Source: Paralithodes platypus (Eukaryota; Arthropoda; Malacostraca; Decapoda; Lithodidae). Taken from it: a DNA stretch of 64,000 bases. The stretch's first letter is position 1. Every line of letters begins with the position of its first letter. The notes under the pieces are model-generated. The model searched no databases. It was not told the origin of the DNA and saw only the letters and a program-made list of their open reading frames with translations. The position numbers and the translations under genes were made by a program. Where the stretch lies: positions 25,534,129-25,598,128 of the forward strand of contig CM064480.1 of NCBI GenBank assembly GCA_032716605.1, read 5' to 3'. Below are positions 1-10,217 of this stretch, in pieces.

Positions 1-640
1 GGTCAAGGCTCCACCCACCACCACTTCCCTGCCCAATACCCCAGACAACCTCCAGACGTAAAGGGACACCCTACAATAACAACACACCTAACGGTCCGCC
101 CGCCTCTCCCTTCCAAACTGTAAACCAAACCCCCAGTTTAAAGCCCCGACCACCACCACCCCCCCTGCCTCCCTACCAAAGTGAAAGGGAATTCCCAAGG
201 TCAAAGCTCCAGACACCACCACCCCACCTCACCCTACTATGGTTACCCCCTCCCCCACCCCACCATAGACTGGCCCTGCCCGCCAAAACAAACCCACTTA
301 CTCCACCCTTGAGGTACATGGTCGTACCTCATATAAAGGCGACGGAAGTAAAATATCCCAGGAACGAAATCCCCAAGAACGAAGGGACCCGCCGTCACAG
401 GCTAGGATAGCTATAATGATCACCAACTTCGCCTCTCCTTTCCACTTAACTCCACATGTTATACGTCTCTTCAATCACAGTCTTCTAGTATACAACCCAC
501 ATTACTTCATCCCTTAACATTCTTGATGTACCGACTAAGTATGTATTTAATTAAGGTAACAGCCATGCAGACTATAATATTTTCATTGTGTAGGTACGAC
601 GGCGATCTGAAGACACCTCAGTAAACTACATGTCCCCCCC
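1..640. other. C/A-rich non-coding DNA with degenerate repeats
   Basis: No gene is supported. Phrases of the type 'ggtcaa(a/g)gctcca..ccaccacc' recur near 1, 135 and 198, so the stretch looks like diverged tandem or dispersed repeat copies. A C homopolymer lies near 634. Similar 'gg(a/t)ttccctaaggttcaaaagcccc' phrases occur near 43690, suggesting one dispersed family. Confidence 0.4.
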
Positions 641-692
641 CCCCCCTCTGTTCTAGTTGGGAGAGCCACTTGAGTCCACCGACTCATATAGA

Positions 693-2440
693 TTATCGCA
701 ATACCCAAGCTACAACTCTGACTAGTTTATTATAGTCACCGAATCTTGCCCACTCTATGATTGGACCCGGTGGCTCATTTGGTTGGGCTGTAACTGCCAC
801 TGTTTCCAGTGGCAGAAGTCCCTCGCCATCAGCATGCCAAATCGTCCATTCACTTTCATGGAGCAGCCACTTTGGACCATGCCACCACAATTCGGACTTC
901 ACTAACTGGCTAGCCGTTATACCCCTAGTTATGAGATCACTAGGGTTTTCTTTTGTATTTACATAATGATAAGCAACATCTGGCAAAAGGGCTCTAATCT
1001 CATCTACCCTATTCCGCACATAAACTGGCAGAGACTTCTTGCTATGTATCCAGTTGAGTGCGACCTGACTATCGCACCAAACGTAAACGATTTCAATATT
1101 TAATTCGCTCTCGTATGCTGCGCGAGTGCACGTACATGTTGCACCAGACGTGCTAATAGCAGCATGGCAGTCAATTCCATTTTAGGGATAGTTACCTTTT
1201 TAACCGGGGCTACCTTGGCCCGGGCTGTAACTAAATGTGCCCCAAATGAAGTAACGACATATATGGCTACCCCGTATGCCGTGGCGCTAGCATCGCAAAA
1301 CGTGTGTAACGTAACGTCACCGAACGCCGCCACTTTACGAGGTATAGGTTTAGTACATAGGATGGCATACTCATTCAACAACAATGTCCCTTGGTCATTC
1401 AGGTCCTCGGGCAAACTGTCATCCCATCCTATTTTACGTCTCCAAACTTCCTGCATTAGAATCCTAGCTCTTATGGTAACGGGTAATGCTAGACCCAAAG
1501 GATCAAAAAATTGCGCAACTTTGCTCAACAGACTTCTTTTTGTGTGCGCTCCTGTCTGCTGAGCAAAAGACCTTGTTTGATAAGTTAGTATGTCATGTTT
1601 AGGTTGCCAGATCATCCCCAAATTTCTGGACTTTTCCTGGTTAAGAGATGCCGTACCGTCCACCTGTATCAAACTCTGAAGATCTTCACTATTAGTAACC
1701 CACTTGCGGAGAAATAGATGTGCATCCGCAAACAATCTGCGTGCTTGCCAGTATGTATATAACAAATCGTCCTGACTATCGCTAGAACCCTGCAAATTGT
1801 CTATATATAATCCGTGAGATAGTTTACTTGTGTCTTCATGAGTATCAGCTAGATGTTTTTTTATTGTGGCATTTAACAAAAACTGTGAACACATGGCCCC
1901 AAAGAGTACAATCCAGAAACGGTATATTATGACCGGACTTTCAGAGTCGCTAATGTCGCTGAACCAAAGAAAGCGGGTAACATCTCTATCTTCCTCCTTT
2001 AGCTTGACCATCAAGAATGCTTTCTTGATGTCACTGGTATAGGCGTACTTCCCCAGCCTAACCGCAATAGATGTTGGGACAGGTCCGACACCATGGACGG
2101 ACCTGTCAACAGGCAGTCATTTAGACTGGGTAGTTAACCTTGGTGGGCAGAGCAGTCATACACCACCCGTATTGGTGTGGTGACGCTGTCTTTCCTTACC
2201 CCATGATGGGCCAGATAGTGAACCCTACCCTTCTTAATCGGTTCCTTGACATCGACTCTCTCAATAAAGCCCCTATCTTCATAACTCCGAAATACATCGT
2301 CATACGCCTGGCGCGTGCTCAGTTCGTTAGACAATTTCCGCTGCAATGCGCGCAAGCGACCTAATGCCAAACCATAGTTGATAGGCAGGCTTATCTCACT
2401 GTTCTTCCCGGGTAAACTAACTTTATATTGCTTGTCTAAG
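693..2440 (-). pseudogene. BEL/Pao reverse transcriptase and RNase H, broken
   Basis: Three open pieces follow one another on the minus strand. 2370-2134 holds the RT N-terminus, with the Pao-typical 'RVVYDCSA' motif. 2014-1100 holds the RT core, with 'YIDN' at the catalytic loop (Pao enzymes commonly have YVDN), the thumb, and the start of RNase H ('FCDASATAYG'). 1019-693 holds the Pao C-terminal segment with 'NPSDLITRG' and 'LWWHGPKWL'. A TAA near 2131 separates the first two pieces, and a frameshift near 2055 lies just before the motif-A peptide 'YTSDIKKAF'. Sequence from about 2440 to 2371 still reads as RT N-terminus in a shifted frame. The integrase that should follow is missing. Family assignment is firm and loss of function is clear. 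Confidence 0.88.
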
Positions 2441-2473
2441 GCACAGACTCACAGACTCACAGACTCACAGACT
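2441..2473. repeat. short tandem repeat (cacagactca)n inside pol
   Basis: About three copies of a 10-base unit lie at the junction of the protease region and RT. The expansion sits exactly where the protease frame ends, and the RT frame resumes in another register. Repeat slippage is a simple explanation for this break. Confidence 0.75.
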
Positions 2474-3872
2474 CGTCAAACCTTTGTAGCGCAATTTCCG
2501 ATTCATAATCAGTCTCCATAGGATTAATGCCTATGAGATCCAATCTCCACAGTCGTTCCAGGTCGAACTCGGCAGCCATCTTAGGGTCACTAGGTTGGGA
2601 ATCCTCCCTTCCCAACTCCTCTGCCGCGGTTACATTGACTCTATATATCGAGACCGTGTCGACCAGGACCTTTGACTGTGTAGTATGCACCTTTCCGCTC
2701 ATGCAATATCCAAATTTAGTGGGGATTAAAATTACACCACACATCTTTTTAAATCCAGGGTATACTACGTCATAATAATGATCCACACCAAGTAGAACAT
2801 GCACCTCACTCTGATTTCCCATGGGATCTGACAAGTTAACCCCCTTGCTACGTAATGCGTGTTCCACCTTCTTCACTCCTACAGATACATATTCTGGTAG
2901 GGTGTCTACTACGATACAAGTCATAAAGTACCGGTTTTTACGGTAGAAATATGAAATCTCCGCTATCTCGTAGTCTTGCTTACCAGTAACCCCTGTGAAG
3001 CCCTGTAATCGAAGAGTCTCAGCCCCTACGATTCGGTGCTTCAGTACCACTAGTGCGGACCTCTTTATAAAGGAACATTGAGACCCTTGATCTAGAAGTA
3101 CCCGACAAACTTTGTTATTGTCATTACCTTCCATGGGAATCTGTATTGTGGGCAATATAGTGGTGTCTTGCGTGCTACCTAGTGTCACAGTTGTAGTACC
3201 CTCTGTTTTGACGTCTTTGACTTTATCTGCTGTAGGATACAACTTATCAAAGTGATGTCCTTTGCAGTGGCGACAGGGCCTTAAGTATGTAGCAGTACAT
3301 TGTCCCTGCTTACCATGTTCCTTACTTAGACAACCTACACATAGCTTCAATCTTTTCGCCTGTGCTAGTTTTGTCTCATTTGTAGGGTACTTTACACAGA
3401 AACTCCATTTATGTTTGTTATTACATAGCTTACATAGAATCTGAGCAGGTTTCTTATACGTACCCTCTTTCTTTTCTTTAGTCCCCACTGTCATGCTTAC
3501 TGTCCCCCTCTTCTCCACATTCTCACTCCCTCCCGACACATACATTCTCCCTTTGTTCAACTGTAGATTATTGATTTCCTTACTGAACTGAGTTTTGAAC
3601 TCCCCCAGATCAAACGATCTAACCTTGTCAAGTATTGCCATAGGAAGCTTCTGACACAAGATAATGACTATCATTTCCTGTGTGGTGAGCCCTAGGGAGT
3701 CTAGCGATCGAGTATGGCACTCCATATTTGCCCTAAAATTTGCTAACTCCTCAACCTTATACTGTGGTTCTGCGAGCTTTAACAAGGCAACGACATGGGC
3801 CATCTTCAACTGCTCTTGATCCCCGTATGTGGACTTTAATAATTGTACTGCCTCATGATAACTATCACCCAC
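2457..3872 (-). pseudogene. BEL/Pao zinc-knuckle and aspartyl protease region
   Basis: This 471-codon open piece carries the C-terminal part of gag, then Cys-rich knuckles around residues 145-210 ('CKLCNNKHKWSFC', 'CVGCLSKEHGKQGQC', 'CRHCKGHH'), then a DUF1758-type aspartyl protease with 'VLLDQGSQCSFI' at about residue 260. The usual DTG/DSG is DQG here, which is the form found in this family. The frame ends at the tandem repeat at 2457. It should be continuous with gag upstream and RT downstream, but is separated from both by frameshifts. Confidence 0.85.
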
Positions 3873-4420
3873 TAACGCAAAACCCTCTTCAAATGTAAGG
3901 CCTCTCCTTCCATTTGTCCCTTCAGATAGTGAAACTTGCGGACATTATCCAAAGAGGATTCATGAACTGTAGACCGAAATACGTCCCAAAAAGCTAACCA
4001 CTCAGTCAACTTGCCCCCAAATGTAGGAAGATTGAGCTTTGGGAGGTGTACAGTATGTTTTGGGTCAGCCCTTCTATGGGCCTCATTCTCGCCTCCCTTC
4101 TTACTTGCGACAGCACGCTGTAATATGTACTTCGCTCTAAAGACAGGTTCGTCATAGAGGGCGCGATTATCACACTCTGTAACTATCTCTTCCTCCTCTG
4201 TCATGTCTGCCACAATCACCTCACTCAGAGCCATAATACGACCGTGGGTAGCCTGGACGTTTTCTAATCTAGCTTCCAATTCCTCTAGGTCAGCAGTAGT
4301 GATGAAAGTGTTGACGTCCACAATTAGCCTATTTAATACTTCCCAAAGCCCCGCTCTTTGATTTTTAGGGGCCTTGATCAGCACCCCACTAGACGGTGTC
4401 TCTTTATTGTCTTTATTCAT
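3872..4420 (-). pseudogene. BEL/Pao gag N-terminal region (DUF1759-like)
   Basis: The 182-codon open piece starts at ATG 4420. It carries the family phrase 'LPKLNLPTFGGKLTEWLAFWDVF' in shortened form (LPKLNLPTFGG) followed by 'LKGQMEGEA'. Pao gag proteins of this type form the retroelement particle. A frameshift near 3900 ends the frame early, and the gag homology continues in the neighbouring frame into the next piece. The start codon is 217 bases downstream of the SGNH ORF stop. Confidence 0.82.
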
Positions 4421-4637
4421 TTTGCATGTGAGCCTATAGGCTATATATCTAAATGTTAAGTTACAAAAACAACGGCAAAAATAGTAGTCTAGTTAAGAGA
4501 CGCCGACCGGCGGACTTCTATGTTATGGAGAAAAAATAGTACGCAAAATAGCAATACCTACTAAAGGGTCATATTGAACAAGAAAAAATGTTAGGTCAGG
4601 TCATATGTCACAGGAAGTCTGAAATGGAAAAGAAAAT

Positions 4638-5339
4638 TTATTGGGGGAAGATGATGGGTGGGATGCAGGACTTAGGCAGGCGCAACGATATCACCCCGGC
4701 GTCCCTCTCTAGCCAACGCTTCGTTAGCCCTACAATCTTATCATACAGGACTTGATTGGTATCTAAATCGAGGTGGACACCATCCTGGTCGAGGTCCCGG
4801 GTGCTGAGAGTAAGTGACACAAAGCGGTGCCTCGTCTCTACTAGCCGACACCTCAGGGCGCGGTTAACAGAGTTCTTAATGGCTTGATACTCTTCCGCTG
4901 ACAAACCTCGGACCCTAGTCCGGCTCTCAATTGCCACAATCTTGCAGCTCCCCCCGGACTCACGCTCCAGATCCAGCGCCACCTCTTTGATGGCGTCAGC
5001 TACCTCGCGGGGCACGGTACCGGGGCGTATATCATTGCCACCCAAGAACAAAAAGATCATATGCGGCCTATACTGAACCACCTGCCCCCACTGTGGGGAG
5101 GCTCTCAGGGTGTCAACGGTGGCTCCAGGTACCCCGAAGTAGGACAGCCTGAATGTCCTATCCCTCTCCGACGCCCGATACGACTCAGCTCCTCCGTCGG
5201 CTGCCCTTAGCCTAGTGGCATATGAATGCCCTATTATGGCAATTCTCTGAGGTACCGGCGCCCGAGGTACAGGAAGATAGCCAAGCCCCACCCCTCTGGG
5301 GTCCTTGCTCCTGCATCCCTGGGCTAATCCCTTGCTCAT
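4638..5339 (-). CDS. SGNH/GDSL-hydrolase-like protein of the Pao element
   Basis: This is an intact 233-codon ORF. All SGNH blocks are present. Block I is 'IGHSYATRL' with the presumed nucleophile Ser39 in Gly-His-Ser. Block II is 'VPGAT' (Gly72). Block III is 'GGNDIRPG' (Asn102). Block V is 'DQDGVHL', giving Asp186 and His189. Known SGNH enzymes hydrolyse esters; no substrate can be inferred here. No signal peptide or membrane segment is evident. The ATG lies 31 bases beyond the primer-binding site and the stop 217 bases before gag, so it is the first ORF of the LTR element. It has no stop or frameshift, although the gag-pol beside it is broken. It could instead be an independent insertion, but its position right after the primer-binding site argues for membership. 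Confidence 0.8.
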   Translation of the reverse strand: MSKGLAQGCRSKDPRGVGLGYLPVPRAPVPQRIAIIGHSYATRLRAADGGAESYRASERDRTFRLSYFGVPGATVDTLRASPQWGQVVQYRPHMIFLFLGGNDIRPGTVPREVADAIKEVALDLERESGGSCKIVAIESRTRVRGLSAEEYQAIKNSVNRALRCRLVETRHRFVSLTLSTRDLDQDGVHLDLDTNQVLYDKIVGLTKRWLERDAGVISLRLPKSCIPPIIFPQ

Positions 5340-5370
5340 TGCCTAAAAAAATCCCCTACTGGTAGCTAAA

Positions 5371-5388
5371 TCCCGGGTCTGGGCACCA
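5371..5388 (-). other. primer-binding site of the Pao element
   Basis: On the minus strand the sequence reads TGGTGCCCAGACCCGGGA, the complement of a tRNA 3' end finishing in CCA. It lies one base from a putative LTR beginning TGTGG on the plus strand. The tRNA species is not identified. Confidence 0.75.
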
Positions 5389-5389
5389 A

Positions 5390-5945
5390 TGTGGTAAACT
5401 ATCAATGGAAGTTAAATATTACTAAGCTATAATGAATCAAATAAATCAATCTAAATGAAACCTACTCCATATATAAATTGAATTCAATCTGAAACAAGCT
5501 AATTTATATCCAAAGGTCTCACATAATAAATTTATATATAGGGTAAGGTTATAAGGGTTAATATTAGCCAGGCATTAACTCACCAATAGTTCCACGTGGC
5601 AATGAGGCAAGGGAGAACGTTTTACCCAATATGGCGGTGGACAATGGGGAACGAGACTTCGGTCCCGAGACATGAGTCAAGTTAAAGAAAGAATAAATGA
5701 TTACATGGGAATGGACATGATTATTATGCTTATCTGTCAGTCAGTCATGGCGTCGATGAGAGCGTTGTGATGGTGTAGCTGTTTGTATTGCTGACAGTGT
5801 ATTGTGATTAGAGGCTCAAACGCGCGATCAACTGAGGGCGGAAAATAGATGTTAACTGGTTGGTGTTCGTGAAGGCTCTGGTGTTCCTCGAAGGCACACC
5901 TGGCTGCCTTGGCAAAACGCCAGGAGCCCAAATTATCGTACCGCA
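5390..5945 (-). repeat. probable 5' LTR of the Pao element, outer end uncertain
   Basis: The plus strand beginning 'tgtggtaaac' directly abuts the primer-binding site, as an LTR should. No second LTR exists in the window, so the outer end cannot be fixed. AT-rich sequence with repeated 'tacgataaat' follows at 5960-5995. Confidence 0.45.
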
Positions 5946-6420
5946 TCTATGTTGCTCTATACGATAAATTATATTAATATATACGATAAATTCATATATA
6001 CTACATAAGACCATGGCAATATTGCTTAATAGCATATTAGACCTTTTATAACTTAACCTATTTACAATCTTATAATATACGATCTAATCGTCCTACGTCG
6101 TGCTGCAGGAGCGACCGTGACGTCACAGAGACATACGGGATCACAAAAAGAGTCATAGCCTATCGTATTTACGATAAGATTGTTATTATTACTGGCGATT
6201 GTTACTACGTTCATGTTTCACCTTTGTTGCCAGTTGATTAACCGAGATTCTTAACCACAATTGTGTAGGATTTATTCTAAACCTATTATGCACCTTATCC
6301 TTTGTGTGTTACTATTATTATTGCTTCAGATGAGAAAACATCCCCGACTACGAATCTATATTCGAGAGTAGGAGATCGAAATTATTATGTTGAGACGATC
6401 TATAACGATCCCCAGGATAG
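5946..6420. other. AT-rich non-coding DNA with CRE-like site
   Basis: No coding sequence is seen. There is a perfect TGACGTCA palindrome at 6118-6125 and an inverted repeat 'tatcgtatttacgata' near 6165. Whether these belong to the Pao LTR promoter or to flanking DNA is open. Confidence 0.35.
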
Positions 6421-7560
6421 ACGTAGAGGGTGCTGGTGAATGGAATAGGCTCGGGGTGGAGGGAAATTACAAGTGGGGTTCCTCAGGGATCTGTGTTGGG
6501 ACCACTACTGTTCGTTATATTTATCAACGACTTACCTGAAGTTATAACTAATGGAAGTGAGGTATACCTGTATGCGGATGACACTAAGCTGTATAGAAGA
6601 ATGAGGAGTAAGGAAGATGTGGGTTTGCTTCAAGGAGATGTGGAGGGCATGAAGGGATGGTCTGAACATTGGTTAATGCCTTTTCATCCAAAAAAATGCA
6701 AGTACATGCGGATTGGGACAAGCAAGATAGACAAGGTAGGATACAGTATGTATGAAGCGATGGAGGAAGTGAATGCAGAAAAGGATATAGGAGTAGTGAT
6801 AGACAATAAGTTAAATTTCTCAGAACATTTAGCGGAAAAGATAAACAAAGCCAATAGAATTGTAGGGCTGATAAGGAGGACATTTGTGTCACTTGACGAA
6901 GAAATTTTCAGGAATCTCTATACAGTGCTGGTTAGGCCGCACCTGGAATATGCGAACCAGGTGTGGGCTCCATATATGGTAAAGGATATAGAAGCAGTGG
7001 AGAAAGTGCAGAGGAGAGCTAGCAAGCTAGTACCAACGTTGAAGAATGCGGGCTAAGAACAGAGGTTGAGGACACTGGAGCTTCCGACACTGGCATATAG
7101 GAGAAAGAGAGGGGATATGATAGAGACTTTTAAGATAGTGTCAGGAAAGTATGATGAGGATGTGTGTGAAGGTATCTTCTTGATGCGTGAGGGAACAAGA
7201 ACGAGAGGACACTCAAAGAAAATTTACAAAGAAAGAAATAGGCTTGAGAAGGCAAAGAACTCATTTTGTGATAGAGTGGTAAATGAGTGGAACACACTGC
7301 CCCAGTATGTAGTCGATTCCGAATCAATGAGGGAGTTTGAAAGTAATCTTGATAAAGCATGGGGAAGACAAGATTTGAAGTTTGATTATAAAGCAAAAAT
7401 ACAGAATAGTAAAAATGTTGCGTCTGCTACCGCCGCCGCCAACACCGTGAACGACCGCAGCAGTGTAAGTACTGGCACTGAGCTGGATACACAGGCCTAG
7501 TTTGCCTTTTTCCAGAGGATCTACTGTAAGAAACTGTAAGAAATAACCAGTCGACCAAAT
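6421..7560 (+). mobile_element. CR1/L2-like LINE, 5'-truncated
   Basis: The fragment begins within the reverse transcriptase and runs through the end of the ORF to a 3' end with two copies of 'actgtaagaa' (7525-7545). Short 3' tandem tails of this kind are typical of CR1/L2 clades. Truncation at the 5' side is the normal outcome of target-primed reverse transcription. Confidence 0.85.
6430..7500 (+). pseudogene. LINE reverse transcriptase C-terminal half
   Basis: The frame encodes 'SGVPQGSVLGPLLFVIFIND' and the catalytic 'YADDTK', then the thumb and the CR1-like C-terminal domain with 'VEKVQRRASKLVP' and 'YRRKRGDMIETFKI'. The reading frame is continuous apart from one TAA at 7054-7056. A stop at 6424 closes the frame upstream, so the endonuclease and the first RT motifs are missing. 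It ends at TAG 7500. Similar proteins occur in CR1/L2 LINEs of many animals. Confidence 0.88.
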
Positions 7561-7739
7561 ACATAATTTTGTTCCATGATTAATAATCCGTATTTCGTGA
7601 AAATATATACCGGAAGATATCTATGCGTCTAAAGAAATAACAGAACACAGGGTAAATGCAATTAATTTCATATGATACTTCTAAATCCTAATAGGTACCC
7701 CGCGAGTGAAATTCTATAATATTCCTAAGTGTACCTGTC

Positions 7740-8048
7740 TCAGAAGAATAATACCTGAGTGTTGAAAGTGGTAGTGCACACTCCATCCAGATCCGCGATC
7801 GTGCTAGAAGAATTGGAAGACCAATGTTGATACTGAATCTTTTGCCCTTCATGTTTTTCTAAGTGAATTTATTCTTTTTCTGTGCTAATAAGTGCTACCT
7901 AAATAAAGCCGTATTACAAACCACATTCAGAAATTATATTATGTTTTCTATTGATTCCTTATATGTATTTGCATGAAATCCGATATTCCAGTCTCGAAGA
8001 ACTCACCTTGATCAATCGGTAATCCTGCATAAAATCAGGGCATAACAC
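7740..8048 (+). repeat. diverged relic of the giant Gypsy LTR (R/U5 end)
   Basis: The segment follows the same order of phrases as 12900-13177: 'cagaagarta.tacctgarygttg', 'ctccatccagatcc', a 'ctacttaaataaa'-like stretch, and a final 'cagggcataaca'. It ends exactly where the LTR ends. Substitutions are many, so the copy is much older than the complete element downstream. The sequence after 8048 is not the usual primer-binding site. Confidence 0.7.
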
Positions 8049-8049
8049 T

Positions 8050-8700
8050 CTGCCTCTCTTCTACATAGATTCTTAGAAATATAGTTAAATTTAACGCTAT
8101 GATGACACTAAATTATTGTTGACATTAACAATATAAATCACCAGTAGGCTACACCTACACTGTAAAAATATCTCCATAAAACATACACTATAAATACCGC
8201 TACCGAAAACAGTAGGCCTATTAAAGGTGAACTACAGGGATGAACGAAAAAACGAAGATTAATGCAGGGTCATAACTTGGCATGAATATACTGTAATATG
8301 TATATGGGCAATATCGATATAATTCCATTAAACTCCAGAACAAAATACTAATATATATTGTCGTTGGTGACGAATTGGCATTTTCAGCCAGCTGGAGTGA
8401 CTCCATTGTGCAGAGAAGCCGTTTGTAAACAAGATATGCGGTCCTGAACAGTGAGGTCTGTTTTTCGTAATTAATACCTTTCAATTCAATACTCAAGCTC
8501 TGCAAAAGATGGACCGGAAAAATAAAATAAGATGGTCACTAATTTTCCCATGGATTTTTTTATTTGTCCCTGTTAGTTTTCATCAATATATAGTTTGGAA
8601 ATAATTACAACCCTCGGCGAAACCGTTTTCCCCATTATACAACACGCCGCCCGATAGTGGGGAGGGCTATGAAGTACAGGGAAAATGAGGGGTTAAATGC
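8050..8700. other. AT-rich non-coding DNA
   Basis: No coding, RNA or repeat feature can be supported in this stretch. Confidence 0.4.
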
Positions 8701-9590
8701 GTAAAACGGCGATAAAACGTATTTTAGCAAAACTTGGCTCGGGTATTAAGGTATTAAATTTTCAAAGGCCTAAAACCCAATATTTCGAAAATCCGAGCCA
8801 ACTTTTGGCCAAAGCTGGCTCGGATTTTGCGAGTTTGTAGACAAAAAAATTACAGTAACCTCATTTAGAAATTTGGCTCAGGTTTCCCGAAATTGCAAAG
8901 CCATAAAACCCGAATTTTGGAAAACCCGAGCCAAGTTTTGGCAAAACTTGGCTCGGATTTTGCGAGTTTTAAGAGTAAACAAATTACAGTAACCTAATTT
9001 AGAATTTTGGCTCATGTTTCCCTAAATTGCAAACTTCAAAAAGCATAATTTTGGAAAACCCGAGCCAATTTTTGGCAAAACTTGGATCGGATTTTGAGAA
9101 TCGAAAAAGATTCACGAAATGTTGGAAATCGGCTCATGATTTCCCTAATTCCAGCTGTGGTGGTCAAGTGGTGAGCACGCTCGCGTGTGAATCTGAAAAA
9201 CCCAGGATCGAATCCCTGCCACGGCGGACATTTAGTGGGTGCGGTAGTACGTCCTAGCATGTTTCACATGCTTGCACCCAGTCAGGGGACATCCTGACGA
9301 CATATACAGACTAAACACACATAACAAAGCCACTCCAACACCTTCCTCTCTCTCCAACACCCCTTCTCCCCTCTCAACACTCTTCTCTGAGCTAGTGCCA
9401 ATAAAAATGGCATGGTCAGTCCTGTAAAGAATCGTAAGATTCAGAGTCGTAAAGATTCCAGGACGAGCTCATTAGCGGCGGATCCCCAGATCGACCGTGG
9501 TGATTGTCACCTAAACATCTACAAAAGTACAAAAGTACAAGGTAATTGCAAAGCCAAATAACCAGATTTATCGAAAACGTAGCTCTTATT
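8701..9590. repeat. hairpin minisatellite, ~133-bp unit, split by a SINE
   Basis: Units of about 133 bases are anchored on a 31-base inverted repeat at 8793-8823, 8926-8956 and 9060-9090. The middle copy is perfect: 14-base arms (ccgagccaagtttt and its complement) around a three-base loop. The first and third have one to three arm mismatches. A half unit precedes them near 8729. The unit sequence resumes at about 9541-9590 after the SINE. No coding potential is seen. Confidence 0.85.
9147..9541 (+). mobile_element. tRNA-derived SINE
   Basis: The head (about 9153-9228) has an A-box-like 'tggtcaagtggtgag' and a B-box 'ggatcgaatcc'. The outer 7-base arms gctgtgg and ccacggc pair with one G-T wobble. 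The inner arms are degenerate, so this is not a functional tRNA. A body of about 300 bases follows and ends in repeated 'acaaaagt'. 'taatt' flanks both sides, a plausible target duplication within the minisatellite. Confidence 0.65.
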
Positions 9591-9920
9591 TAAATCATAA
9601 ATATCCAGTAACATATATAAAATGCCTCAGAACGAGAAGCCCACCACAGAAGCCACGAGCGAACACCACACAGAAACACCCGAAAGAAAGGTCCACAGAA
9701 CGAAAAGACCAGCTGACCGAGCCAACCAGTTCCGACAGGCCCAAGCCCGCAGGGCTAAGCAGCTCCAAACCACACATGCCTACCCCTTCTAAACACTGAC
9801 CTTTTTTCCACACCTCACATACACTACCCCTCGTGTCCTACACCTCTACCTACATGATGACAAACATAAATACACCTTAAAGTTAATACACCCATGCTCT
9901 GTCCCTAAGTTTAGGATATT

Positions 9921-10217
9921 AATATCAACATACCCTAAAATACCTTGTCTTGCCAGACTAAGTTTCTGAAGACCAATCGCCCCCATAAATCTATGTATTC
10001 AATCTTTAGGTTAAGTATTAATATCAACATACCCTAAAATACCTTGTCTTGCTAGACTAAGTTTCTGAAGACCAATCGCCCCCATAAATCTATGTATCCA
10101 ATCCTTAGGTTAAGTATTAATATCAACATACCCTAGAATACCTTGTCTTGCCAGACTAAGTTTCTGAAGACCAATCGCCCCCATAAATCTATGTATTCAA
10201 TCCTTAGGTTAATTATC
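9921..10217 (+). repeat. 99-bp tandem triplication in LTR U3
   Basis: Three copies with period 99 begin at 9921, 10020 and 10119 ('aatatcaaca..'). The same array is in the 3' LTR at 20911, 21010 and 21109. U3 repeats often hold transcription-factor sites in LTR elements; no specific site is claimed. Confidence 0.88.

Larger units (their letters stand above)
693..5389 (-). mobile_element. BEL/Pao LTR retrotransposon, internal region, decayed
   Basis: Reading the minus strand from 5389 down, the order is primer-binding site, SGNH-hydrolase ORF, gag (DUF1759-like), zinc-knuckle and aspartyl-protease region, reverse transcriptase, then RNase H. This is the standard BEL/Pao order apart from the extra first ORF. 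The element ends at about 693, where RNase H stops, so the integrase and 3' LTR are absent. Frameshifts near 3900, 2440 and 2055 and an in-frame stop near 2131 show that gag-pol is dead. It is a genomic relic, not an active element. Confidence 0.9.

Noticed and set aside
9153..9228. Functional tRNA gene
   Set aside because: The acceptor arms pair, but the T- and anticodon arms are degenerate and a SINE body follows.
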